From: Leptospira fletcheri
GTDB lineage: Bacteria; Spirochaetota; Leptospiria; Leptospirales; Leptospiraceae
DNA: 64,000 bases
Assembly: GCF_004769195.1 (NCBI RefSeq)
Contig: NZ_RQET01000004.1
Location: 310,001 to 374,000, forward strand
Direction: 5' to 3'
The notes beneath the pieces are model-generated. The model saw only the letters and a list, made by a program, of their open reading frames with translations, had not been told where the DNA came from and ran no database searches. How positions within the stretch are numbered: the stretch's first letter is position 1; every line of letters starts with the position of its first letter. This document shows positions 46,718-55,903 of the stretch, in pieces. The translations under genes were made by a program, and so were the position numbers.

Positions 46718-47398
46718 ATGGCGAAATTACTTCTAACGACAGGAGCGATTCTACTTCTGTTTTCGCCTTTATATATCGCGGCGCAAATTGCGGGTCCTCC
46801 CGACGAGGAGAAAGCCAAGAAGGAACTACAATCGCAATGGACCAAGCGATTTCCCGGAGATAAGGTTCTAAGCATACATTCCACCGGAAAACCCAGATTG
46901 ATCGAGGGAGATACTTCGGAAGATTCCACTCCCGATGTTCGCTATAAGTTCTCCTTCTTTTTGACTGCACGGAACAAAGACGGTAGAACTACAAAGACCC
47001 CTGTAGGCGTCATTTTTCAATTTACGAGAAATAAAGGTTGGATCTTTGCCGATATCGGACTAGCCCGCTCCATGGTTCTGACCGAGGCGGGGAAAGAACC
47101 TCCGAGTAAGGAGGAAGCATACCAACTCGCTGAAGCCGCGATCTTTGAAGAAAAAGGCCGAGCGAATAAGACTCTGGATTCCTTACGGTTAAGTGAACCG
47201 GAATTCGGACAAAACTCCACACTCAGTAAGGAACAGTTTTGGTTTCGTTATGAAGGCGAATACGAGCTTACCGAAAGCGGGACGAAAAATATCTGCTCGG
47301 ATGTCGTTCTAAGAATGGTCAAGGAAGGGACCTCGGCAAGCGAATGGAAAGTGGAGTGGGAGGACAGAGGAAAATGTCGTCCTAAGGAAGATCCCTGA
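46718..47398 (+). CDS. Secreted protein, unknown function
   Basis: 226 residues. 'AKLLLTTGAILLLFSPLYIAAQ' is a signal peptide with probable cleavage after 'IAA'. The mature part is rich in Lys, Glu and Asp, with two aromatic strand-like blocks, 'YKFSFFLTARNKDGRTTKT' and 'FWFRYEGEYELTESGTKN'. A lone Cys occurs near 'NICSDVVLRM' with another close to the end, possibly a disulfide. No family recognised. It is divergent from sixA by 81 bases and convergent with the HEAT-repeat gene; their 3' ends lie 20 bases apart with a weak hairpin over the stop. Confidence 0.6.
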   Translation: MAKLLLTTGAILLLFSPLYIAAQIAGPPDEEKAKKELQSQWTKRFPGDKVLSIHSTGKPRLIEGDTSEDSTPDVRYKFSFFLTARNKDGRTTKTPVGVIFQFTRNKGWIFADIGLARSMVLTEAGKEPPSKEEAYQLAEAAIFEEKGRANKTLDSLRLSEPEFGQNSTLSKEQFWFRYEGEYELTESGTKNICSDVVLRMVKEGTSASEWKVEWEDRGKCRPKEDP

Positions 47399-47418
47399 AT
47401 CTTCGGGGAATTTTCGAC

Positions 47419-47970
47419 CTAGGGATTCGTTTTGATGAAAAAATTTCCCTGCTTTCCTTTGGACCCGGAAGCGGGAGTCTTTTCCACACTCGTAATTTCT
47501 CCGTTTTGAATCTTCTGCACTAGTAGAACGGAATCTTTTCCTAACAACGGGTGGTTTGCGAATCCGCCCAAAAACTGCAATACTCTGGCGTTTTTCTTCG
47601 ACCCGAAATTTTTCGCGTAAGAAACCAATCCGGCAGTCCTTACGGAAGGATGTACGGTCTCGTCCGAAACGATTTTTTCCAACGAAGATGCGGCGCCGTC
47701 GGATCGGAACCGACCGATAAAATCCAAGATCGCCTTTTGCTCATAGACTCGGACTCCGCCGTCTTTTAAGATCGCATTCAAATACGGAACCGGGTCGGAA
47801 GATAGGCCGGATATCCTAGCGTATTGGTCGTCCCGATTCGTATGTCCCGTCTCGCTTGTAATTTCCCGAATTTTGTCTTTGGTATTCGGATCTAAAGATT
47901 GTGCGAATGCGGCTGTCGGCAACTGGACCATCAGCAAGAAAAGGACGGAGAAGATGGATTCCTTTTTCAT
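47419..47970 (-). CDS. Secreted HEAT-repeat-like protein
   Basis: 183 residues with a clean signal peptide (KESIFSVLFLLMVQLPTAAFA, cleaved before QS). The middle has helical pairs resembling HEAT/PBS repeats: 'DPVPYLNAILKDGG', 'AILDFIGRFRSDGAASSLEK' and 'HPSVRTAGLVSYAKNFGS'. The C-terminus is Ser/Gly/Lys-rich. It probably mediates protein contacts in the periplasm. No enzymatic motif. 12 bases downstream of the metzincin lipoprotein gene on the same strand, so possibly one operon. Confidence 0.65.
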   Translation of the reverse strand: MKKESIFSVLFLLMVQLPTAAFAQSLDPNTKDKIREITSETGHTNRDDQYARISGLSSDPVPYLNAILKDGGVRVYEQKAILDFIGRFRSDGAASSLEKIVSDETVHPSVRTAGLVSYAKNFGSKKNARVLQFLGGFANHPLLGKDSVLLVQKIQNGEITSVEKTPASGSKGKQGNFFIKTNP

Positions 47971-47982
47971 TTCAATTTTCCT

Positions 47983-49458
47983 TCAATATGCCAAAGGATT
48001 CGAGCGTAAAACCCAACCCTGTTCACCCGATAATTGGGATTGATTCACGCTCGCGTTTCCTAACGGAAACATGAGATTCAAAGCTCCCGAATTGTAAAAA
48101 CCCGACCCTAAACATCCGGAAATCGTAATTTGACCGTTGGTTCCCGGATTACGACATTCAGGAGTCTCCGGTAGCGGATCTACATATACCTGCGAGGATT
48201 GGTCTATCTCTACCGGATGATACAATCCTAAGAAATGCGAACCTTCATGAGCGATCGTATTTGCGAGAAAAGTGAGGTCCGTATCTGACAAGTTTCCGCC
48301 TACAACTCCGGAGGATCGATGATTTTCTATAAAAACGGCCATCCCCGATTTAGGAGTTCCGATCTTACCGGGTAAACCGGGAATTCCGGCAGCAATTCCT
48401 AAAAGACCGTCGTGGAGTTTCGGATTCACGGAGGAGGAAAGTTCGGAAATAAAGAATACGTTCAACGCGTTCGGATCCTGAGCCGCGGAGGAGGTAGTGT
48501 ACAATTTCGCCAGGGAACAACTTGTAGGACTAGTCGCGGAATCATTGAAGATGTCGGAAATCTCGTAGCGGTTTCCGTTGGCTACGTCTCCACAGGAAGC
48601 CGCATCATATACATAATAAGAAAAGGAAAGGTCGATTCCGACCGAAGGTTGACCGAAAATTTGAATGAGCCTTGCGGTAAGAGCGTTCGATCCGACCAGC
48701 GCGGTAAAGAAAGTCGGGTTCGTAAAGACCTGACTAGTTCCGTTATTCACCTCTATGAATCGGATCGTAAGTCTTTTTCTAGATTGCCAAACCTTACTCA
48801 AACCGGTTTGGGAACTTCCGACGACTCCTCCTTGCTCCGGTCGAAATTTATACTCCTCGCAAGTCTGAGGGATGTTATTGATCACTTTCCAACCTGAGAT
48901 AGAAGACGTGATCGCGGATGCGGTCGTGACCATGTACGTTCTGAGTTGGCTATTCGTTCCGAAATTGTCGTAGCCGGATCCGGGGGCCGCATAATCAGGA
49001 GAAGACCCTACGGGAAACGAAGTCGTAGAAGAATACGTCCCTCCGCCTTCATCCTTATTAATCGAACTTTCACCGAAAGCTCCCGCTGCAGTCCAATATC
49101 CGGCCATCATCGCGCTGGAATTCGTCTGATTTTGGGATGCGTAAAGGATTCCCATTGGATTGTATCTGCCAAGACCTGTCCAAGAATCATATCCGTTCAA
49201 ATAAATGGTACCGATTCCGGATTGGTACGCCGAATCGTAAACGCTGTAACTCGGATTTATAGCGGATATAGTATACTGCGGTGAACTGGGAAGACTGGTT
49301 CGGACATTCTCACTCGGATCGCAATGGTATTTTATTTCGTCGGCAATCATGAGTCCCAACAGTAGATCCGTATTATTGTCCTTCTTGCCCGATTTGGAGC
49401 AGGAAAGCAAAAATAACGAGAGAAAGGGAAGGATCGCTAGCGACGTAATTCTTTTCAT
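47983..49458 (-). CDS. Lipoprotein with metzincin zinc-protease motif
   Basis: 491 residues. 'AILPFLSLFLLSC' is a lipoprotein signal (Cys20). Near the C-terminus 'IAHEGSHFLGLYHPVE' contains the full metzincin pattern HExxHxxGxxH (His404, Glu405, His408, Gly411, His414). It is followed by 'LNLMFPLG' with Met463, a candidate Met-turn. The central ~350 residues are Ser/Gly/Thr/Asn-rich and look beta-rich, with scattered cysteines near 'SCGDVANGNRYE' and 'PTSCSLAK'. It resembles envelope metalloproteases but I know no exact family. It probably acts on the cell surface or in the periplasm. The gene upstream (pyrD) is 111 bases away. Confidence 0.8.
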   Translation of the reverse strand: MKRITSLAILPFLSLFLLSCSKSGKKDNNTDLLLGLMIADEIKYHCDPSENVRTSLPSSPQYTISAINPSYSVYDSAYQSGIGTIYLNGYDSWTGLGRYNPMGILYASQNQTNSSAMMAGYWTAAGAFGESSINKDEGGGTYSSTTSFPVGSSPDYAAPGSGYDNFGTNSQLRTYMVTTASAITSSISGWKVINNIPQTCEEYKFRPEQGGVVGSSQTGLSKVWQSRKRLTIRFIEVNNGTSQVFTNPTFFTALVGSNALTARLIQIFGQPSVGIDLSFSYYVYDAASCGDVANGNRYEISDIFNDSATSPTSCSLAKLYTTSSAAQDPNALNVFFISELSSSVNPKLHDGLLGIAAGIPGLPGKIGTPKSGMAVFIENHRSSGVVGGNLSDTDLTFLANTIAHEGSHFLGLYHPVEIDQSSQVYVDPLPETPECRNPGTNGQITISGCLGSGFYNSGALNLMFPLGNASVNQSQLSGEQGWVLRSNPLAY

Positions 49459-49569
49459 ATAATTCTATTTTATCAGGTTTTTCGATCGCATCCCGTTACA
49501 AAACTAAAGATCGCGCTTTTCCGACAAAGGCGGCAATCCTATTTTTCGCCTCGATTCGACGTGTCCCGA

Positions 49570-50676
49570 TTATAAGGACTGTTTTCCTACGATTTCCGAA
49601 ACTGATTTGGCTCCAAACTTTTCCAAGGTTTTGTCCAAGAATTCCAGAATCCGTAAAGGTAAAAAAGGACCCTGGTATATATAACCGGTATACAACTGAA
49701 TTAAATCGGCCCCGGCCAAAATTTTTTCCAGAGCGGCTTCGCCCGAATCGATTCCTCCGACACCGATAATCGGCAACTTGCCCCTTAGCGTTTGATACGC
49801 GATCCGAACCAACTGAGTGGATCTGCTGCGGAGGGGAAGTCCGGAAACTCCTCCTTCGGATTCTACGTTAGGATATCTCTTTAGAACGGTTTTATCTACG
49901 GTGGTATTCGTGAGAACCACGCCGGACAATCCGGACTCCGGCAAACATTCCAACAATTCCCGCAATTCCCTCTCCTCCATATCCGGTGCAAACTTGACGA
50001 AAGTAGGAACAGGAAATCCTCCTCCTAAGCCGTTTCGTATTCCACCGATCAACTTGTTGAAATTTTCCGGCCTCTGGAAATTTCTTAAACCGGGAGTATT
50101 GGGGGAGGAAATATTGATCACGAGATAATCCGCAAATCGGATAAGCTTGCGGATGGAATAAAGATAATCTTCGACAGCATTTTCTTCCGATACGATTTTG
50201 GACTTCCCGACGTTGATTCCTCTTACTGCGATTCTATTCTGTCTTTGAACGGTATCTAAGACTCCGTCCGCCCCGGGGTTGTTAAAACCCATTCGATTGA
50301 TAAGAGCCTGGTCTTCCGGATAGCGAAAGATTCTCGGCTTAGGATTCCCGGGCTGCGATTGTCCGGTAACTGTTCCGATTTCGATGGAACCGAATCCCAT
50401 TCTCGAAAGGAAAGGATAGAGTTCGCCGGTCTTATCGAATCCTGCAGCAAGACCCACAGGATTGGAAAATCGAATCCCCGCAACTTCCGTTTCTAAACGG
50501 GAACTTTTAAAGCACATCGAATTTTCAATCGCGAAAAATGCGAAAGGCAAACTCGACGATACGTCCAGAAGTCTATGCGCGAGAAGGTGAGCATTTTCCG
50601 GATCTAGATTTAATAGGATCGGCTTAACGGTTTTCTCGTATGCCCACTGTTTCCAACGGGAAGGTAAATTCAGCAT
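49570..50676 (-). CDS. pyrD: Dihydroorotate dehydrogenase (quinone), class 2
   Basis: 368 residues. An N-terminal helical extension (residues 1-45) is typical of membrane-associated class 2 enzymes. 'NPVGLAAGFDKTGELYPFLS', 'GFGSIEIGTVTGQSQPGNPK', 'NRMGFNNPGADGV' and 'VINISSPNTPGLRNFQ' (catalytic Ser) follow, then 'PIIGVGGIDSGEAALEKILA'. It oxidises dihydroorotate to orotate with a quinone. It ends the minus-strand run that begins with the ABC exporter genes, one base from the permease gene. Confidence 0.95.
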   Translation of the reverse strand: MLNLPSRWKQWAYEKTVKPILLNLDPENAHLLAHRLLDVSSSLPFAFFAIENSMCFKSSRLETEVAGIRFSNPVGLAAGFDKTGELYPFLSRMGFGSIEIGTVTGQSQPGNPKPRIFRYPEDQALINRMGFNNPGADGVLDTVQRQNRIAVRGINVGKSKIVSEENAVEDYLYSIRKLIRFADYLVINISSPNTPGLRNFQRPENFNKLIGGIRNGLGGGFPVPTFVKFAPDMEERELRELLECLPESGLSGVVLTNTTVDKTVLKRYPNVESEGGVSGLPLRSRSTQLVRIAYQTLRGKLPIIGVGGIDSGEAALEKILAGADLIQLYTGYIYQGPFLPLRILEFLDKTLEKFGAKSVSEIVGKQSL

Positions 50677-50677
50677 T

Positions 50678-51745
50678 CTAAGACCATCGAAATATCCGAA
50701 GGCCCATTGTCAAAAAAACGAAACCGAAAATCGTCAATAAAGCGCACGCAGGTAGACAATCCAAAAAGCCGGCACCTTCCACGAATACGGCGCGCAAAGA
50801 ATCCGCCATCAATGTAAGAGGTAGATTTCGTACGACAGGAAGTACGACTTCCGGAAAATTTTTATAACTGAAAAAGATTCCGGAAAGTACCATCATCGGA
50901 AAAGTGACCGCGTTCACTAAGCCGTTTCCTACTTGCGAACTCTGCGCGCGGGAACCTACCAAAATTCCGACACAGGCAAAGGAGAAATTTCCCGCCAAAT
51001 ATATTGCGATCGCACCCCATACTGAGCCGAAAAATGCGTTATCAAAGACCGTAAACGTGAACGTCAAAAATAGGATCGATTCGAGCACGGTGACGATCAA
51101 TCTGGTAAAGAAAAACGAAAGCACGAAACCCAACTTATTCATGGGAGTCGCGGACATCCTTCTCAAAAGTTTCTTCATGCGCATCTCGATCAGATTCCAG
51201 CCGACTCCCCAAAGACAGGAATTCATCACTCCCATGGCAAGCATTCCCGGTACCAAATAATCTATGTATCTGGTGCCTTTGGAATCCAAAGTTCTGATCT
51301 TCGCCTGAGTCGTTTCCGTTTTAGATTCCGCAAGCAAAGCGTTCGAAAGCAAAAGATAATCCCTTTGCGAATTGGAATTCTTGGGATCGAAGGAAAACTC
51401 CAGATTGCCCTCCAAGTCCTCGCTAACGATCAGATTCAATTCCCCTCGCTTCAAAGCCTTGAACGCTTCCTCTTCGGACTGGATCTTCGGGCGGACGATT
51501 CCTAACCCGTGGAGGTTGCCTCCTTCTGTGGCTGCAAACGCGGACTCGATTCTTTTACTTAAGGCCTCCGCGTTCGGGGAAGACGATAGGACCGCCGCTC
51601 GAGTTTCCGGGACTCCTCTTGTCGTAAATGCAAGTCCCAGAACGCCCGCAATCGCGATAGGAAATACGAACGCCCAAAATATGATTCCAGGCTCTCGATA
51701 AAATTCCTTCAATTGGATCGTGACTAAATGATATATCTGTTTCAT
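50678..51745 (-). CDS. ABC-2 type exporter permease
   Basis: 355 residues from ATG 51745-51743, which overlaps the ATPase stop (ATGA, 51742-51745); the frame extends further upstream without a likely start. An N-terminal span, a ~130-residue extracytoplasmic loop, and five C-terminal spans are the layout of ABC-2 permeases with a long first loop. 'YLVPGMLAMGVMNSCLWGV' and 'MMVLSGIFFSYKNFPEVV' are typical. It works with the ATPase upstream. Substrate unknown; a lipid, drug or peptide exporter is typical. Confidence 0.85.
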   Translation of the reverse strand: MKQIYHLVTIQLKEFYREPGIIFWAFVFPIAIAGVLGLAFTTRGVPETRAAVLSSSPNAEALSKRIESAFAATEGGNLHGLGIVRPKIQSEEEAFKALKRGELNLIVSEDLEGNLEFSFDPKNSNSQRDYLLLSNALLAESKTETTQAKIRTLDSKGTRYIDYLVPGMLAMGVMNSCLWGVGWNLIEMRMKKLLRRMSATPMNKLGFVLSFFFTRLIVTVLESILFLTFTFTVFDNAFFGSVWGAIAIYLAGNFSFACVGILVGSRAQSSQVGNGLVNAVTFPMMVLSGIFFSYKNFPEVVLPVVRNLPLTLMADSLRAVFVEGAGFLDCLPACALLTIFGFVFLTMGLRIFRWS

Positions 51746-52683
51746 TCTCCGAGTCCTCTGCCAGTCATCGAAAGGAACAAGTCGTCCAAAGTCTTTTGAT
51801 GACATTCCAATTCTTTTAGCGCCAATCCTGCTTTGGAAAAAGAATCCAGCATCGCCGGAAGATATTCCGTGATCTTATCCACAAACACCCGACCTTCCTT
51901 GTTGGAGGGATTCCAAAGAAATTTGGAACGTCCGTAGTTCGGGAGAAAACCCTCCGGATCTTTCCCGGTTCCGTCTTCCAAGGTAAATCGCACGATTTCT
52001 CCTCCGCCCATTTTTCCGAGCAATTCCGACAGAGTTCCTTGGTCCAGAATCGCTCCCTTATCCATTACGATGATTCTCTCGCAGAGCACTTCCGCTTCTT
52101 CCATATAATGAGTCGTCAGGATCATCGTAGTTCCTTCACTACGAAGATCTTCCAAAATCTTCCAGATATCCCGTCGAGCACCGGGATCCAAACCAGTCGT
52201 CGGCTCGTCCAAAAAAAGAATTTCAGGACGATTCATGATGGAGATTCCTAAAGCGAGCCTTTGCCGTTGTCCCCCGGACAGACTGTTCACAAAGGTTTTT
52301 TTCTTTTCGGTCAACCGAGTCAATTCTAGGATCTCGTTCAATCTTCGTTCCGGAGCTTTGTAAAAACTACCGAAGAGTTCCAGGGTTTCCCACACGGTAG
52401 CCCTGTCCATGAACCGAGTTTCCTGCAAAGCAAGGCCGATCTTTCCCCGAAGAAAGGATTCGTTGGCCTTCCAGGAAACACCTAATATAGAGATTTTTCC
52501 GGAATCCGGAGATTGGATCCCTTCCAACATTTCTATAAGAGTAGTCTTGCCTGCACCGTTCGGTCCAAGCAGAGCGACGAACTCTCCCTTTCGGATCTCC
52601 AGAGAAAGGGAATCCACCGCAGTTACGTCCTTAAATTTTTTAGTTACGTTTTGAACGGAAATGACAGTTGAAGAATTTAACAC
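51742..52683 (-). CDS. ABC exporter ATPase
   Basis: 313 residues. 'VALLGPNGAGKTTLIEML' is Walker A, 'NSLSGGQRQRLALGISI' the signature, and 'EILFLDEPTTGLDPGARRD' Walker B; 'TTHYMEEAEVLCER' has the H-loop. The C-terminal ~90 residues ('LKELECHQKTLDDLFLSMTG' at the end) match the drug/antibiotic-export ATPase type. It pairs with the permease gene immediately downstream. Confidence 0.93.
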   Translation of the reverse strand: MLNSSTVISVQNVTKKFKDVTAVDSLSLEIRKGEFVALLGPNGAGKTTLIEMLEGIQSPDSGKISILGVSWKANESFLRGKIGLALQETRFMDRATVWETLELFGSFYKAPERRLNEILELTRLTEKKKTFVNSLSGGQRQRLALGISIMNRPEILFLDEPTTGLDPGARRDIWKILEDLRSEGTTMILTTHYMEEAEVLCERIIVMDKGAILDQGTLSELLGKMGGGEIVRFTLEDGTGKDPEGFLPNYGRSKFLWNPSNKEGRVFVDKITEYLPAMLDSFSKAGLALKELECHQKTLDDLFLSMTGRGLGE

Positions 52684-52771
52684 GATTCGAACCTGGGGAT
52701 CAGATTTCCATTTCGCCGATTATCCTTCGATTCTTTTTCCGATTCCGACTAAATCCGTTCCGTATCAGGAG

Positions 52772-53773
52772 TCAGCTCCGCAAGCGACTCGCTTTTTTAG
52801 CCCAGTCCCTTTTGAGATAATCGAGAATCCGTTCCTTATTTCTGCGCGCGTCCCTTTTTCCCAACTCATATGTCTCGCGTACGCCGACCGCATTCGTATA
52901 ATCGAAACTAGTAATGGGCAAAGGTTCGGAAGGATTCATCAAAAAGCAACGACCCAATAACCTCGGATCCTTGCCGACTAGAGTCGTAGATTCATAATGG
53001 ACGCCGATAATCTTTGCGGACGGAGGAAATGCTTCTAAAAGAAGATTATTCGTTAAGCCTCCATCCAGATAGTATTCCTTTCTATGTTTTTGAAAGGAGA
53101 CTACCGGAGGAATCGAAGAGGAATTCAGGATAATCTGTTCGATCGTGTTCGGATCCTGAAAGTCCGCCTCGGTAAAAAGGACTTCCTTCATATTCCAATT
53201 TCGGAGAACACGAAACGTTCTCTCCGTATGTAAACCCCGATTTCGGTCCCGTTCATCCTCTAAAAAAGCTCTTCCGGTTTCGGCAATGAGACGTGCCAAG
53301 CGAAACGTGTTTTTCAAAGAATCTCTTTTCGGAAAAGCCCGAATCGTATGAATATAAACCTTTGCGCCCGACTTGATGATCTTGGGAAAATCCATACCGA
53401 ACCGGATGGTCTTTCTGTACATCTCTTCATGCGGAAAAGCCGGTTCCCCGCGAAAGAGTTTTGTGAAATAAAAATTACGAGGATTCTTACGGACAATCCT
53501 TTCGAAAAAAGCCACGGACTCCTCTTCGGATTCGCAGAGAAGACAGAGGACCATGGCGGCTCCCGCAGAAACTCCCGAAACTTGTCTTAATTTCAATCCC
53601 CAAGATTTTAACTCATGCCCGATCCCGAGTCCATAAAACGCCTTACATCCTCCGCCTGCGATGGCGAAGCAAATTTCGTTTTCCAACCATATCCCTTGGA
53701 ACACTTCTCCCAGCTTCAGGTTCGATTCCTGGTTCTTTCGGGAAAGAAATTCTGTATCGTCGATAATTGGCAT
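52772..53773 (-). CDS. Patatin-like phospholipase
   Basis: 333 residues. 'FAIAGGGCKAFYGLGIGHEL' gives the oxyanion hole, 'QVSGVSAGAAMVLCLL' the G-x-S-x-G nucleophile, and 'YYLDGGLTNNLLLEA' the catalytic D-G-G. It lacks a signal peptide. It is a serine acyl hydrolase acting on membrane lipids or neutral lipids; no partner is visible. The C-terminus is basic. Confidence 0.9.
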   Translation of the reverse strand: MPIIDDTEFLSRKNQESNLKLGEVFQGIWLENEICFAIAGGGCKAFYGLGIGHELKSWGLKLRQVSGVSAGAAMVLCLLCESEEESVAFFERIVRKNPRNFYFTKLFRGEPAFPHEEMYRKTIRFGMDFPKIIKSGAKVYIHTIRAFPKRDSLKNTFRLARLIAETGRAFLEDERDRNRGLHTERTFRVLRNWNMKEVLFTEADFQDPNTIEQIILNSSSIPPVVSFQKHRKEYYLDGGLTNNLLLEAFPPSAKIIGVHYESTTLVGKDPRLLGRCFLMNPSEPLPITSFDYTNAVGVRETYELGKRDARRNKERILDYLKRDWAKKASRLRS

Positions 53774-53898
53774 AGGATTCCGCCGGAGATAAGTACACTA
53801 TTCCATGCAGGAAAGAGGGAGTTTAAAAGCGATTTTTCGAACGAATCTCGGAAAAGAAATTTTTTCCCCGGAGGAATGAGAGAAAGAAAGGTCGGGTT

Positions 53899-55170
53899 TT
53901 AAGAATGTGTTTTATTCCCGTTTCGTTCGAGTCGAACCAGAACTTCGAAATGGTGCGTGCGTGGAAAGAAATCGGCAAGAACCAAATCTTCTATCCTATA
54001 TCCGAATTCGTCCATGGCACGCAAATCCCGAGCTAAGGTAGTATGATTGCAACTGGAATAAATCAGAGAACGGGGCTTGCAAGATTCCAAGGACGCCATG
54101 ACTTTTTTCGAAGCGCCGGATCTTGGGGGATTCAAAATCCATAGGTCCGATTCCAAGGAAATCTTTTCGGGAAGGGGCTCTTTTTCCAAATCCAATACCT
54201 CGAAAGAAAGATTCTTTCTGCCTGCAGCTTCCGCGTTTTCCCTAGCCATACGCACCGATCGACCTGATAATTCATAACCGGTCAGCCGTTTTATTTTCGA
54301 CGACAAGGAAAGGCTGATCAAACCGGCCCCACAGTAAAGTTCCAAAACGGAGTCGATTCCAGTAGGAATCCAGGACCGGATCCGCTCCAACCAAGGTTCG
54401 ATCAAAAACCGATTCACTTGCGTAAATCCTCCGATCGGAATCTTCCAAACCAGTCCCTCCTCGAAAAAAGGACCGATCGTCGCTTCTTCCTCGTCGTACT
54501 CGATCACGGAATTTCCGAAAAACCTGAGCCTGCATTCTTCCTTGTTTGTCCAACGAATCGAATCTCTAAGTACGAAAGAAAGATACTCGTTCATTTCTTT
54601 CGGAAGCTGCCTACAACCTTCCTCCGGAAGACGGACGAACAGATTCGAATTCTCTCGGTAAAATCCTGCGAGAATTCCTTTTTTCGTACGAAGGAGTTTT
54701 ATCTGTGCGGTATTTCGATAGTGATCGCTAGGACCGGATAGAATTCCGACCGACGGCAGACGCGATCGATCTGACTTTGCGATTCCCTGCAAAGTATCCA
54801 GTAGAAGTTCTTTTTTAATATCGAGTTCTTCCTCGTAAGACACATGCCGATAAGAACAACCGCCGCATTCCGGAAAAGAGGAACAGTCCGTACCGATCCG
54901 GGAAGGAGAAGAATTTCGGACGGATTTTACCCTACCCCAAAGGAGTTCCGATTTTTCTTTCTCCACAAGGACGGTGACGATCTCTCCAGGAATTCCCGCC
55001 TTTATGAATGCGGTTTTACCTTCGGTATGAGCAATGGTTCTTCCTAGGTTCGCCCATCTTTCGAGCGCGATATCCCTCACCTCGTTTTCTTCGGAAAGAT
55101 TTCCTTTTTTCGACTTGGAATTCCGAAGGTTTTTTTTCAAATTCCAAGGACGGTTCTTTTCCGAGCCCAT
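53899..55170 (-). CDS. 23S rRNA/tRNA (uracil-5-)-methyltransferase, TrmA/RlmD family
   Basis: 423 residues. A basic N-terminus precedes a TRAM-like domain ('TAFIKAGIPGEIVTVLVEKE'). 'DCSSFPECGGCSYRHVSYEE' holds three of the four [4Fe-4S] cysteines. The SAM-binding core 'SVLELYCGAGLISLSLS' and 'DLWILNPPRSGASKKVM' follow, and the catalytic Cys is in 'LIYSSCNHTTLARDL'. It methylates U5 in RNA; whether tRNA or rRNA cannot be told. It ends near the patatin gene, 125 bases away. Confidence 0.9.
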   Translation of the reverse strand: MGSEKNRPWNLKKNLRNSKSKKGNLSEENEVRDIALERWANLGRTIAHTEGKTAFIKAGIPGEIVTVLVEKEKSELLWGRVKSVRNSSPSRIGTDCSSFPECGGCSYRHVSYEEELDIKKELLLDTLQGIAKSDRSRLPSVGILSGPSDHYRNTAQIKLLRTKKGILAGFYRENSNLFVRLPEEGCRQLPKEMNEYLSFVLRDSIRWTNKEECRLRFFGNSVIEYDEEEATIGPFFEEGLVWKIPIGGFTQVNRFLIEPWLERIRSWIPTGIDSVLELYCGAGLISLSLSSKIKRLTGYELSGRSVRMARENAEAAGRKNLSFEVLDLEKEPLPEKISLESDLWILNPPRSGASKKVMASLESCKPRSLIYSSCNHTTLARDLRAMDEFGYRIEDLVLADFFPRTHHFEVLVRLERNGNKTHS

Positions 55171-55224
55171 AACTAAATCACCTTGACAGGGGCCCCCTTC
55201 CTGTCAGTAAAGTATTCCTTAACC

Positions 55225-55309
55225 GGAGAAGTGGCCGAGTGGTTTAAGGCAGCGGTCTTGAAAACCGTCGTGGGGAAACTCACCGTGGGTTCGAATCCTA
55301 CCTTCTCCG
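55225..55309 (+). tRNA. tRNA-Ser (anticodon TGA)
   Basis: Acceptor stem GGAGAAG/CTTCTCC, long variable arm, anticodon loop CTTGAAA with TGA, T-loop TTCGAAT and discriminator G (55309). CCA is not encoded. Confidence 0.97.
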
Positions 55310-55322
55310 GATAGGAACGAAT

Positions 55323-55411
<89 letters not shown>

Positions 55412-55456
55412 AATGTTCCCTCCTTTCCGTCTGACACAGCCAGGAAGAAAGAAAAT

Positions 55457-55903
55457 ATGTCCTCCCAGAGATTCAATACCCGGGAATTCCTGGAAGATGT
55501 TAGAAAACTTTTAGAAGGAGAAGAATACCCGAACTCCTTCGCCGCGATCTCTTACATCCCTTTTTTCGGATGGTTCCTACCTTGGTTTTTTAGGAAGCAC
55601 CAAGAGATCTGCAAATTCCACGCGATCCAGGCAATGAAGCTGAATGCCGGATTCGTATTTTTGTATCTGGTGGTCTGGTTTCTCCGCGAATTCCCTATCT
55701 TAAGTTCCATTTTGAAATTGATTCGCGCCAATCCTATCGTTACGGATTTCTTAAGTTACGTAGCCTGGGTTCTTCTAACGATATATAGCGTTCTCGGCGC
55801 ATTATGGGCGTACCAAGGCAAAAAAGCAGTATTACCTTTCTTTCCGGAAATAGAAAATGAAGTTCGAAAAATACTCGGTAAAATTCGCGGAACTCAAGGA
55901 TAA
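55457..55903 (+). CDS. Small membrane protein, DUF4870/Tic20-like (first of two paralogues)
   Basis: 148 residues. 'FAAISYIPFFGWFLPWFF' is followed by 'RKHQEICKFHAIQAMKL', the 'H-x2-QA' block of DUF4870/Tic20-type proteins. Four hydrophobic segments are seen in all, and the C-terminus is charged. No function is known. It starts 46 bases after tRNA-Ser(GCT) and overlaps the next gene by 47 bases; the two share the plan of 'hydrophobic-G-x2-W-F/I' then a helix pair, so they may be ancient duplicates. Confidence 0.7.
   Translation: MSSQRFNTREFLEDVRKLLEGEEYPNSFAAISYIPFFGWFLPWFFRKHQEICKFHAIQAMKLNAGFVFLYLVVWFLREFPILSSILKLIRANPIVTDFLSYVAWVLLTIYSVLGALWAYQGKKAVLPFFPEIENEVRKILGKIRGTQG

Noticed and set aside
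47394..47416. Small hairpin over the stop of the secreted protein gene
   Set aside because: The stem has a wobble and very small loop; the T-run is short. Not confident enough to call a terminator.
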